Assembly: GCA_018432645.1 (NCBI GenBank)
Contig: JAHDSP010000092.1
Coordinates: 1-11,138 of the forward strand
DNA: 11,138 nt
Reading direction: 5' to 3'
Origin: Bacteroidales bacterium
GTDB taxonomy: Bacteria; Bacteroidota; Bacteroidia; Bacteroidales; DTU049
Under the pieces are notes generated by a model. That model saw only the letters and a program-made list of their open reading frames with translations. It did not search any database and was not told the DNA's origin. Shown here piece after piece: positions 1 to 7,559 of this stretch. Every line of letters starts with the position of its first letter. Position 1 is the first letter of the stretch. The position numbers and the translations under genes are program-made.

Positions 1-436
1 AGAAATTAACATTATCTTCAAAAGACTGCATGGCACACAAAATTCTATGTCGCCAAAAGAAACTCGTTGTTAGACTAATATGTGCAATTCTAGCACACTC
101 TCTTAAGCTCATGCCAGCACTCATACATTTGATATATTCGAGCATTTTGCCCTTTTCATGAACACCGTACATAAAGGTGCCTGTGGTAACTCTGAACTGC
201 CTACCACAATTTTTGCAACGGTAGTTTTGTACTCCACTTTGCAAACCATTTTTAATAACATGGCTGCTATTGCAATCTGGACAAAGTACGCCAGTAGACA
301 TTGCTTTGAGCTCTTGGTAATCTACAACATCTTTGCCTTTTTCGATCATCTCATCATAGAGATTATCGTATAATTCACGCGTTTTCTCTTTGGTAAGAGC
401 AAAGACTTCTGTGGGATTTTCAAATAGTTTCTTCAT
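1..436 (-). CDS. IS1595/ISXO2-type transposase, N-terminal part (cut by window edge)
   Basis: Reading leftward from the ATG at 436-434, the frame is open for 145 codons to the window edge, so only the 5' part is seen. Residues about 52-77 form a zinc ribbon (CPDC ... CKNC, followed by GRQFR). Then come TTGTF, a helical segment with KCMSAGMSLREC, and TSFFWRHRIL, which are the order and wording of the N-terminal zinc-binding and helix-turn-helix region of IS1595-family (ISXO2-like) transposases. The DDE catalytic domain would lie outside the window, so activity cannot be judged. A TATATTTG -7 box lies 17 bases upstream. The protein aligns without gaps to the partial gene at 10735, with about half the residues identical by hand count, so the two are related but not recent copies. 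Codons look somewhat richer in G+C than in the neighbouring genes. No terminal inverted repeat was recognised. A domesticated zinc-ribbon DNA-binding protein cannot be excluded. Confidence 0.85.
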   Translation of the reverse strand, partial: MKKLFENPTEVFALTKEKTRELYDNLYDEMIEKGKDVVDYQELKAMSTGVLCPDCNSSHVIKNGLQSGVQNYRCKNCGRQFRVTTGTFMYGVHEKGKMLEYIKCMSAGMSLRECARIAHISLTTSFFWRHRILCAMQSFEDNVNF

Positions 437-452
437 ATGGACAAAATTTTTG

Positions 453-460
453 CAAATATA
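453..460 (-). promoter_or_regulatory. -7 promoter box of the left transposase
   Basis: On the minus strand these bases read TATATTTG, an exact match to the Bacteroidota -7 consensus TAnnTTTG. It ends 17 bases before the ATG at 436, implying a leader of about 10 bases. There is a T-rich tract but no clear TTTG at the expected -33 position. In AT-rich DNA such 8-mers also arise by chance; the position just ahead of a start codon is what supports it. Confidence 0.5.
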
Positions 461-504
461 AAAAGTATTTTTAATTAAAAAACTTGATATTCAATAAAAT
501 ATTT

Positions 505-547
505 TTTTATAGAAAGAGCCTGTTAAATACAGGCTCTTTCTATAAAA
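505..547. terminator. Perfect 18-bp hairpin, probable transcription terminator
   Basis: Positions 505-522 and 530-547 are exact reverse complements around a 7-base loop (TTAAATA). The core of the stem is AGAAAGAGCCTG, by far the most GC-rich stretch nearby, and its outer end is A/T. This is the shape of many Bacteroidota intrinsic terminators. A clean U-tract follows on neither strand, so efficiency is uncertain. The minus-strand decayed frame (870-523) ends with a TAA inside the loop, so this hairpin most likely served that former gene; it also separates that frame from the left transposase. Confidence 0.6.
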
Positions 548-870
548 CTACCCTCTCCAAAAACATTATCATATATCCACACCCTCCAAAATAATAAATT
601 TGAATGAATGATATCCTTATTAGTAGTATCTAATTTTAATAATAATTTACCTGCACCTATTAATAACTAATCAAAATAATTTTGATTAGTTACTTTCATT
701 ATTTTAGCTTCTATATTATCGGCCACTTTATATATTGTTTCAATAGATAGATTATACAACTAAGCTTATTCTGTTAATGATTTAAAACTATCCTTAGCAA
801 ATTGATCACTATAAATTAGGATTAGTGTTTGTACTAGGTGTAATGTGAAGTATGCAGATAGATAACACAT
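523..870 (-). pseudogene. Decayed reading frame of unknown function
   Basis: From an ATG at 870-868 one minus-strand frame runs 116 codons to a TAA at 525-523 and is broken by only three internal stops: TAA at 768-766, TAG at 762-760 and TAG at 669-667. DNA this rich in A+T should give around ten stops over that length by chance. The read-through peptide looks protein-like: SDQFAKDSFKSLTE early, SIETIYKVADNIEAKIM in the middle, and LLFWRVWIYDNVFGEGSFI near the end. The N-terminal 34 codons are open by themselves. I recognise no family. The frame stops inside the 505-547 hairpin, as expected for a gene ending at its terminator. It could be the remnant of a gene inactivated by point mutation, or a chance low-stop frame; I favour the remnant but weakly. 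Confidence 0.35.
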
Positions 871-929
871 TTTTTATGTTGTTAAATAAATTTTTTGCAA
901 TTCTTAATGATAATTTATTATTTTGGAGG
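583..929. repeat. 18-bp inverted repeat pair (583-600 and 912-929)
   Basis: CCTCCAAAATAATAAATT at 583-600 is the exact reverse complement of 912-929. In the decayed minus-strand frame the left copy encodes NLLFWR. Read on the plus strand, the right copy also encodes NLLFWR, inside a 31-codon frame starting at the ATG at 876 and stopping at 971. The two copies share codon phase as well as bases, so they may be remnants of the same coding sequence in opposite orientation rather than transposon ends. The similarity outside the 18 bases is poor. Confidence 0.45.
664..692. repeat. 29-base near-perfect palindrome
   Basis: Positions 664-677 and 679-692 are exact reverse complements around one central base (half-site TAACTAATCAAAAT). 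It lies within the decayed frame, and the TAG at 669-667 is part of it. Such a palindrome could be an operator-like site, a hairpin in RNA, or a scar of rearrangement. No gene start is close enough to favour an operator. Confidence 0.5.
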
Positions 930-1154
930 ATTACTAATTGTTATAAAAATTTTTATTACACTATTAGCTAGTTTCATTTATTTAGCTTCATTTATAGCTT
1001 TTTTATTAAGTATATTCAAAATAGATGTGCCCATTTTTAATTTATATTTTTAAAATACAAAAAATAATTTTTTTTCAATGAAATAGATATTATTGATATT
1101 AAAATAATTACTTCAAAATTATAAAATATTAATTTTCATTTCAAAATTTTGATT
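871..1154. other. AT-rich stretch without a convincing gene
   Basis: This stretch is extremely A+T rich and holds no supported gene. Two short plus-strand frames exist: 876-971 (31 codons, containing NLLFWR) and 907-1053 (48 codons from an ATG at 907, almost entirely hydrophobic, ending in a TAA). The hydrophobic one could encode a small membrane peptide or be the tail of a decayed membrane protein. Runs of T on one strand give hydrophobic residues by chance, and no ribosome binding site or promoter stands out, so I do not call either as a gene. Confidence 0.3.
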
Positions 1155-1162
1155 TATTTTTG
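1155..1162 (+). promoter_or_regulatory. -7 promoter box of secDF
   Basis: TATTTTTG matches the Bacteroidota -7 consensus TAnnTTTG exactly. A T-rich tract (around 1133-1137) lies at the -33 distance without a perfect TTTG. Transcription would begin near 1168-1170, giving a leader of about 27 bases to the ATG at 1196. The box overlaps an upstream in-frame TTG at 1160, so that TTG cannot be the start if this promoter is used. Confidence 0.55.
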
Positions 1163-1195
1163 CAATTCATAAATTTTATAAAAAATAATAATGTT

Positions 1196-4100
1196 ATGCG
1201 TTTAAAAGGTACTATTTGGTTTTTTGTAATCCTTTTTGTAGTGGCCTCTGTATTTTCTTTGTCATTCACTCTTTGTACTAGAAGGGTAGAAAACAAAGCT
1301 CAGGATTATGCTTATTCAGAAGAAACTTACAGATTAGCTGAAAAATTAGCTAATGGGGATTCCATCAAAAAAATGATGTTAGTAGATTCCATTGCTAGAG
1401 AACGTCAAAGTCAATATTTAGACTCAATGATGGATGTTAGCGTTTACAATTTGTTAGTAAAAAAATATACTTATGCTGATTGTAAACAAAAAGAGCTTCA
1501 GCTAGGTCTAGACCTTAAAGGTGGTATGAACCTTACTATTGAAGTCGATGATGCTGCTATCATTAAAGCTTTAGCAGCTAAAAAGAACGATCCCAAAATA
1601 GATCAAGCACTTAAAAATGCTCAGCAAAGAAGAATTGCTAGCAACACTTCTTTTGTAGATCTATTCGTAGATGAACTCAAAAAAATTGATCCTAATCAAC
1701 CCTTAGTGTCTTATTTTTTATCTCGTGAAACAAGTGATATCTTAAATGTAAACTCTACTGATCAAGATGTAATTGATTATTTAAAAACTGAAATTAAGTC
1801 CGCTTTTGATAATACTTTTATAGTTATTCGTAAGCGTATTGATAAATTTGGTGTTACTCAACCAAATATACAAAAATTAGTTGGTCAAAGCCGTATATTA
1901 ATTGAATTACCAGGTGTAGATAATCCTAATCGTGTTAGAAGTATTCTACAAACTACTGCTAAACTAGAATTTTGGGAGACATGGAACCTAACTGAAATAG
2001 CACCAAGATTAGAACAGGCTAATAAAAGATTAGCTCAAATATTAAAAACTTCTGATTCACTTAGTTTAATTGGTGATTCATTAGCTATTAATGATACAAT
2101 TAAAGATAGTACCACATTAGCAAACCAAAGCACTGATACTAGTAAATTAGCACAACAATTAAAGTTGTTAGACAATAAACCTTTAGGTGATACTACAACT
2201 GCAAATGTTGAACTAGAAAAATTCAAAAAAGAGAATCCTTTATTTGCTTATTTGAATATTAATGTTAGAAGGGAAGGGAATCAACAATTCTATGGTGAAG
2301 GGCCACTAATAGGTTATGCTTATTCTAGAGATACTGCAAAAATTAATGAATATTTACGGCTGACACAAGATCTATTTAGAGATGTGAAATTCGTATGGAG
2401 TGCTAAACCTATAGCCGATACTAGAAATGTATATGAATTGGTAGCTTTAAAGGTAAATCCTTTAACTAATAAAGCTCCATTAGAAGGTGATGTCATCGTG
2501 AGTGCTCGTCAAGATGTAGATCAGTATGGCAATGTAATCGTGGATATGCAGATGAATTCTGAGGGTGCAAAGGTTTGGAAAGATTTAACTGCAAAAAACC
2601 TTGGACGTAGTATAGCTATAGTATTGGATAATTTAGTTTATTCATACCCTGTTGTACAATCTGAGATACCTAATGGTAGATCTCAAATTTCGGGTAATTT
2701 TACTGTTGAAGAGGCACAGGACTTGGCTACAGTACTTAATGCAGGTAAATTGCCTGCACCTGCACGTATTGTTGAAGAGAACGTTGTTGGCCCTTCTCTA
2801 GGTACTGAGGCTATTAATTCTAGTATGATTGCTTTTATAGTTGCTTTTGTATTAGTACTTATCTATATGATTGCTTTCTATGGTACAGCAGGGATAGGTG
2901 CTAGTATAGCATTAATAATTAATATGTTGATAATATTTGGCGTTTTAACATCTATAGGTGCTACTTTGACTCTATCTGGTATCGCTGGTATAGTTTTATC
3001 TCTTGGTATGGCTGTAGACGCAAATGTGATTATCAATGAACGTATTAAAGAAGAATTAAATGCTGGTAAAGGCTTGAGGATGGCTATAAAAGATGGTTAT
3101 AAAAATTCTTATTCCGCTATCATAGATGGTAACGTAACTACTATAATTGCAGGTGTTATCTTATTAATATTCGGAATGGGACCAGTGCAGGGTTTCGCTA
3201 CTACTTTAGTTATAGGTATTCTCACTTCTTTGTTTACTGCTATTTTTGCTACTAGACTTTTCATTGAAATACTTCTCGATAAAGGTAAAAATATTTCTTT
3301 CTATCATAAATTTTCTCAAAATTTCCTTGCAAATACTAAAATTGATTTTATTGGTAAATACAAAATTTTCTTTACTATTTCTGGTATACTACTTTTGACA
3401 TTTATTATTTCACTTTCTACTAGAGGCTTACAATTCGGCATAGATTATACTGGTGGTCGTACTTATGTAGTTAGATTTGATCAGTCAGTTAAAGCTACTG
3501 ATGTGCAATCAGCATTATTTGATGTATTAAAGGAAACTCCAGAAGTGAAAATTTATGGTAATAGTAATCAAGTACGTATCGTTACTAAATATTTATTAAA
3601 TGATACTTCAAAAACTGCTGGCTTGAATGTAGAAAAAGCAATTTATGATGGTGTAAAAGGATTTTATAAAGGACCTATTTCTATTGAAGAATTTTCTACT
3701 GATAATCCTAATAAAGTTTTAGGTATTATGAGTTCTCAAAATGTAGGACCTGCAGTAGCTAGAGATATACAACGCTCCGCCATTATTTCTATTATTTTAG
3801 CTTTAATTGCTATGTTCATCTATATTTTTATTAGATTTAAAAAATGGCAATATGGTCTAGGAGCTACTGTGGCAGTATTCCACGATGCTTTTATGGTTAT
3901 AGGTATCTTCAGTTTGTTTTATGGAATATTACCATTCAATTTGGAAATAGATCAAAATTTCTTAGCTGCTATTTTAACTTTAATTGGTTATTCTATTAAT
4001 GATACTGTTGTAATTTTTGATAGAATACGTGAATATAATACCTTGTATCCTAAACGTTCATTAAAGCAAAATATGAATGATGCTATCAATTCTACTCTTC

Positions 4101-4300
4101 CTCGTACTGTTAATACCGCAGGTACTACATTAGTGGTATTACTTGCAATATTTATTTTGGGTAGTGAGGTTATTCAAGGCTTTACTTTTGCTATGATCAT
4201 TGGTGTAATAGTTGGTACATATTCCTCAGTTTTCATCGCTTCTACTCTAGCTTGGCTGATTTTAGAAGGTAAAAAAACTAATAAAATAAAAGTTAAATAA
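1196..4300 (+). CDS. secDF: Fused protein translocase subunit SecDF
   Basis: SecDF is an inner-membrane helper of SecYEG that uses the proton gradient to pull exported proteins through on the periplasmic side. The 1034-residue product carries both halves. The SecD half has a membrane helix at about 6-26, LGLDLKGG at 103-110, the periplasmic P1 domain with RKRIDKFG at 212-219 and ELPGVDNP at 237-244, then membrane helices from about 542 with GMAVDANVIINERIKEE at 604-620. The SecF half has GIDYTGG at 748-754 and GYSINDTVVIFDRIRE at 931-946, with the remaining helices. The acidic residues in these last motifs belong to the proton path. Between KLEFW (256-260) and GDVIVSA (431-437) the P1 head is much longer than I recall for E. 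coli SecD, as is usual in Bacteroidota. I start at the ATG at 1196 because MRLKG followed by a helix is the normal SecD N-terminus; the TTG at 1160 overlaps the promoter box. Confidence 0.97.
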   Translation: MRLKGTIWFFVILFVVASVFSLSFTLCTRRVENKAQDYAYSEETYRLAEKLANGDSIKKMMLVDSIARERQSQYLDSMMDVSVYNLLVKKYTYADCKQKELQLGLDLKGGMNLTIEVDDAAIIKALAAKKNDPKIDQALKNAQQRRIASNTSFVDLFVDELKKIDPNQPLVSYFLSRETSDILNVNSTDQDVIDYLKTEIKSAFDNTFIVIRKRIDKFGVTQPNIQKLVGQSRILIELPGVDNPNRVRSILQTTAKLEFWETWNLTEIAPRLEQANKRLAQILKTSDSLSLIGDSLAINDTIKDSTTLANQSTDTSKLAQQLKLLDNKPLGDTTTANVELEKFKKENPLFAYLNINVRREGNQQFYGEGPLIGYAYSRDTAKINEYLRLTQDLFRDVKFVWSAKPIADTRNVYELVALKVNPLTNKAPLEGDVIVSARQDVDQYGNVIVDMQMNSEGAKVWKDLTAKNLGRSIAIVLDNLVYSYPVVQSEIPNGRSQISGNFTVEEAQDLATVLNAGKLPAPARIVEENVVGPSLGTEAINSSMIAFIVAFVLVLIYMIAFYGTAGIGASIALIINMLIIFGVLTSIGATLTLSGIAGIVLSLGMAVDANVIINERIKEELNAGKGLRMAIKDGYKNSYSAIIDGNVTTIIAGVILLIFGMGPVQGFATTLVIGILTSLFTAIFATRLFIEILLDKGKNISFYHKFSQNFLANTKIDFIGKYKIFFTISGILLLTFIISLSTRGLQFGIDYTGGRTYVVRFDQSVKATDVQSALFDVLKETPEVKIYGNSNQVRIVTKYLLNDTSKTAGLNVEKAIYDGVKGFYKGPISIEEFSTDNPNKVLGIMSSQNVGPAVARDIQRSAIISIILALIAMFIYIFIRFKKWQYGLGATVAVFHDAFMVIGIFSLFYGILPFNLEIDQNFLAAILTLIGYSINDTVVIFDRIREYNTLYPKRSLKQNMNDAINSTLPRTVNTAGTTLVVLLAIFILGSEVIQGFTFAMIIGVIVGTYSSVFIASTLAWLILEGKKTNKIKVK

Positions 4301-4361
4301 GTTTTTTTTAAAAAATTTATTTTAATATTTTATTTAGAGAATTTGGATAATTAATAATATT

Positions 4362-5156
4362 ATGAAAAATATTATATCTTGGGCTCTATATCAGGCTGAT
4401 ACTATATGGTTGGATCCTGATGCTAATTCTAGGAAAATTGAACTTGCTATACAAAGATCTATTAAATCAGATATTGATATTCTGGTTTGTCCCGAAGTTT
4501 GTACTACTGCATATGCTACTAAAAATCCGCAATATGCTCAAAGTATGAATAGTCCAATGATTAATAAATTAACATTTTTAGCTAATAATTATGATATTGC
4601 TATCTGTGGAAGCTTTATGATTAATGAAAATGATAAAATATATAATAGATTTCTGTTTTTTACTCCTGATGGCGTAATTCATAAATATGATAAAGCTCAT
4701 CTATTCTCATTGGCAGAAGAAAACATCTATTTTACTAAAGGAAAAGAAATAGTAACTATCCCATATCTAGGATGGAATATTCGACCATATATATGCTATG
4801 ATATTCGTTTTCCTGTTTTTAATAGGAATAGAATTAATAATAATAGTTTTGATTATGATGTATTAGTTTATGTATCTAATTGGCCTACTAAAAGATATAA
4901 TCATTGGAAACATTTATTAATAGCTAGAGCTATAGAAAATCAAGCATATGTAATTGGTGTAAATCGTGTGGGTACTGATGTTAACGGATTCGAATATATG
5001 GGAGGTACTATGTGTATAGATCCTGCTGGAAATATTATTTTAGAAGGTACACAAGATGAAAATGTTTACATTGTAAAAACCAATTACGATAATTTACTTA
5101 AAATTCGACAAAAACTGCCATTTTCAAAAGATTGGGATGATTTTGAGATAAAATGA
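4362..5156 (+). CDS. Nitrilase-superfamily amidohydrolase, omega-amidase (YafV/NIT2) type
   Basis: This 264-residue protein has the Glu-Lys-Cys triad of the carbon-nitrogen hydrolase superfamily: E45 in LVCPEVCTT, K111 in YDKAHLF and C145 in PYICYDIRFP. The segment VSNWP (171-175) with HWKHLLIARAIENQAYVIG (181-199) and NRVGTDVNG (201-209) matches the YafV/omega-amidase branch, which hydrolyses the amide of alpha-ketoglutaramate and alpha-ketosuccinamate left by glutamine and asparagine transaminases. The protein has no signal peptide, so it acts in the cytoplasm. Length is normal for the branch, and the start is the first ATG. It begins 61 bases after secDF and ends 17 bases before nadC, so it probably shares a transcript with nadC at least. 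The exact substrate is inferred from family motifs; another small-amide specificity is possible. Confidence 0.9.
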   Translation: MKNIISWALYQADTIWLDPDANSRKIELAIQRSIKSDIDILVCPEVCTTAYATKNPQYAQSMNSPMINKLTFLANNYDIAICGSFMINENDKIYNRFLFFTPDGVIHKYDKAHLFSLAEENIYFTKGKEIVTIPYLGWNIRPYICYDIRFPVFNRNRINNNSFDYDVLVYVSNWPTKRYNHWKHLLIARAIENQAYVIGVNRVGTDVNGFEYMGGTMCIDPAGNIILEGTQDENVYIVKTNYDNLLKIRQKLPFSKDWDDFEIK

Positions 5157-5173
5157 TTTTATAAATTAATACA

Positions 5174-6025
5174 ATGGATAGATTACAATTGGAAGAAATC
5201 ATAAAGTGGTCATTAATAGAGGATATAGGCGAGGGAGACCACACTTCACTAGCTATATTAGATTCACAAGCAGTAGGCAATACATCTCTATATGTGAAAG
5301 AAACAGGAATTATAGCTGGTATTTCTTTTGCTAGGCAACTTATTCACTATTATGATCCTACCATTTCTATTAATCTTTTAAAAACTGATGGAGACGTCGT
5401 AGTCCCCGGAGATATTGTTTTTAATCTATATGGTAAACAGCAGTCTATTCTAGCAGTAGAAAGGGTGCTACTTAATTTTATGCAAAGAATGTCTGGTATA
5501 GCTACTACTACTCGCAAAATGGTAGATAAAATATCTCACACTAAAGCCAAACTTTTGGATACACGAAAAACTACACCACTATTGAGGGAATTAGAAAAAG
5601 AGGCTGTTAGATTAGGTGGTGGATATAATCATCGCTTTGGATTATATGATATGATTTTGATAAAAGATAATCATATAGACTTCGCTGGTGGAGTATCTCA
5701 AGCTATTAATAGAGTAGAAAAATATTTAATAGACAAAAATTTAAATATCCCTATCGAGGTAGAAGCTCGCAACATCGAAAACGTTAAAGAAATATTACAA
5801 TTTGATTCAGTATTTCGTATAATGTTGGATAATTTCAATATAAATGATATCAGAACTGCTGTAACCATTGTAAATGGTAAAAAAGAAATAGAAATTAGTG
5901 GTGGTATAAATTTAAATAACATTAAAGATTATGCAGAGACAGGCGTAGATTATATTTCTAGTGGTTATATGACACACCATTATGCTAGTCTAGATCTTAG
6001 CCTTAAAGTTACCAAAACTAATTAA
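5174..6025 (+). CDS. nadC: Nicotinate-nucleotide pyrophosphorylase (carboxylating), quinolinate phosphoribosyltransferase
   Basis: NadC converts quinolinate and PRPP to nicotinate mononucleotide, CO2 and pyrophosphate, the step where de novo synthesis joins the common NAD pathway. The 283-residue sequence has the family's ordered motifs: EDIGEGDHTS at 16-25; ERVLLNFMQRMSGIAT at 96-111; LDTRKTTP at 128-135 with R131 and K132; GGGYNHRFGLYDMILIKDNH at 148-167 with H153, R154 and K164; IEVEARN at 194-200; MLDN at 217-220; and ISGGIN at 241-246. The N-terminal part is the alpha/beta sandwich, the rest the open TIM barrel. The C-terminal loop reads SSGYMTHH where GALTHS is usual. The protein is cytoplasmic and normally dimeric. 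It starts 17 bases after the nitrilase stop. No other nad genes are in the window. The gene ends 35 bases from the convergent dacB stop, with no hairpin between. Confidence 0.97.
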   Translation: MDRLQLEEIIKWSLIEDIGEGDHTSLAILDSQAVGNTSLYVKETGIIAGISFARQLIHYYDPTISINLLKTDGDVVVPGDIVFNLYGKQQSILAVERVLLNFMQRMSGIATTTRKMVDKISHTKAKLLDTRKTTPLLRELEKEAVRLGGGYNHRFGLYDMILIKDNHIDFAGGVSQAINRVEKYLIDKNLNIPIEVEARNIENVKEILQFDSVFRIMLDNFNINDIRTAVTIVNGKKEIEISGGINLNNIKDYAETGVDYISSGYMTHHYASLDLSLKVTKTN

Positions 6026-6060
6026 TAATTCTATAAAATTCCAAAATTATTTATGAAATC

Positions 6061-7557
6061 TCATTGTGATATTTTATATACATCTCCATTATTTTTACTA
6101 GCACGATAGATATTTGTCAGTTCATTATAAGAATTTAGTAAAACTTTTTCAATATTTTTTGTTAAATATTTAGTATCTGCTTTAAAATCATTTACTAAGA
6201 TTACAAAAGCAAAACTGTCCATAGAGTCGGGAATATCGAAATATCCTGCAAAGCCCCGTGTATAACGCAAATAACCACTTTTGGCTCTTAAATTATTTTC
6301 TAATGGAGTATTTTTTAAAAACTTTTTTAAGGTTCCATTGACACCAGCTATAGCTAAAGAATTGTTTAAATCATTATACCAGCTTTCGTTACGAGAAGCT
6401 ATTAATGTAGTTAGCAATGCATCAGCTGTTAATAAATTTTTTCTACTAAGGCCACTACCATCATATATTTTAATCTCTGTAGTATCTGCTCCATATTTAT
6501 AAAGCATTTTTTTAGCTAATGTCTCATAAGATTTGTATGAACCGTCACCATATTTTTTTGATATTGCCTTAGCTAAAGCCTCTGCTCCCACATTATAACT
6601 ATTTCTAATTGTAAAAGCAATCACGCTATCTAATGGCATAGATTCATAATTTAATATTAAATATTTATTATCATAAATCACAGTGTCATTATATGTACTA
6701 ATGAGATTACCTTTCACAAAGATTTCATTGCTAGAAAGTGATTGTTTGGTTTTCCAAGCAAAGCCATAAGCAGGATCTGGACTAGAAGCTTTCACGAACA
6801 TAGTATCTCCATTCCCTTTGGGAATAGTACCAGAGAAAATATAAGATTTAGCTAATGGTTTGCCAATTACATTAGAATAATTACCATAATTTCTATTAGC
6901 TATTTTTATTTTGTTTTGATAAGTAACATGAGGAAACTCTGGAATAGTAAATAATATTTTAGCTGTTTTGCCGTAATAGGGCGTTAATTTATATCCTATT
7001 TTCCATACATTACCATTATATATCAATGATGAAGCTCCTGCACCATAATAATTGCCTAAATCTTCATTAGCATAAGTAGCAGGAACAATATCACTACCCC
7101 AATAGCTAGCATCTGCTATAATATTGCCTTGTATAGTATCTATACCCATTGTTTTTAAAATATAAACTAAAGAATCAAAAAATTTATTCTTTTCAGGAAA
7201 ATCCTCGCCAATGAGCGGATCACCAGTGCCATATATATAAATATTACCATTCCAAATATTTTCAATTTGTTCACCACTCAGATAAGCAAAAGTATTAAAT
7301 TTGTAATCATCACCAAGATAGTAATATGCAGAGACAGCAGTTATCAATTTATTAACAGAAGCTGGTATCAAAGGCTTAAAAGAATTGACTGATAATAAAG
7401 TTTCCTGTTTTTTTAAATTATACAACACAAACGAAAATGAATTTTCTTTTACTCGAGGATCATTGCGCAATGGAGATAATATTAATGAATTATCTAAAGA
7501 TTGTGCGGATAAAACTAAAATATTTAAGCTAAATAATAATAAGATTATTTTTTTCAT
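6061..7557 (-). CDS. dacB: D-alanyl-D-alanine carboxypeptidase/endopeptidase, PBP4 type (peptidase S13)
   Basis: This 498-residue exported penicillin-binding protein trims peptidoglycan: it removes the terminal D-Ala of stem peptides and can cut D-Ala-meso-DAP cross-links. A signal peptide at 1-18 ends LSA before Gln. The three active-site motifs are present: SxxK as S67-V-N-K70 (in PASVNKL), SxN as S320-Y-N322 (in NSYNVGAEALAK), and the KTG box as K426-S-G428. Further S13 hallmarks are YGTGDPLIG at 109-117, EDLGNYYGAGASSLIYNGN at 165-183, which leads into the inserted domains, and DGSGLSRKNLLTADAL at 366-381. Length fits the family. The ATG at 7557 lies 2 bases after the S41 peptidase stop, so the two are almost certainly translated from one transcript. 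No promoter was seen directly upstream. Confidence 0.95.
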   Translation of the reverse strand: MKKIILLLFSLNILVLSAQSLDNSLILSPLRNDPRVKENSFSFVLYNLKKQETLLSVNSFKPLIPASVNKLITAVSAYYYLGDDYKFNTFAYLSGEQIENIWNGNIYIYGTGDPLIGEDFPEKNKFFDSLVYILKTMGIDTIQGNIIADASYWGSDIVPATYANEDLGNYYGAGASSLIYNGNVWKIGYKLTPYYGKTAKILFTIPEFPHVTYQNKIKIANRNYGNYSNVIGKPLAKSYIFSGTIPKGNGDTMFVKASSPDPAYGFAWKTKQSLSSNEIFVKGNLISTYNDTVIYDNKYLILNYESMPLDSVIAFTIRNSYNVGAEALAKAISKKYGDGSYKSYETLAKKMLYKYGADTTEIKIYDGSGLSRKNLLTADALLTTLIASRNESWYNDLNNSLAIAGVNGTLKKFLKNTPLENNLRAKSGYLRYTRGFAGYFDIPDSMDSFAFVILVNDFKADTKYLTKNIEKVLLNSYNELTNIYRASKNNGDVYKISQ

Positions 7558-7559
7558 AA

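Noticed and set aside
158-373. Plus-strand frame of 71 codons
   Set aside because: It is antisense to the zinc-ribbon transposase, whose motifs are unmistakable on the minus strand.
907-1053. 48-codon hydrophobic plus-strand frame that could be a small membrane protein
   Set aside because: T-rich DNA gives Phe, Ile and Leu by chance, there is no promoter or ribosome binding site evidence, and it overlaps another short frame with equal claim.
1160-1195. 12-residue N-terminal extension of SecDF from a TTG
   Set aside because: The TTG overlaps a -7 promoter box and the extension does not resemble SecD N-termini; ATG 1196 does.
4301-4361. Terminator after secDF (T-run followed by A-run at 4302-4315)
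   Set aside because: It is a pure A/T palindrome with no GC stem, so it is unlikely to stop transcription; it is compatible with read-through into the nitrilase gene.
6026-6060. Bidirectional terminator between convergent nadC and dacB
   Set aside because: The 35 bases contain no inverted repeat that I can find.
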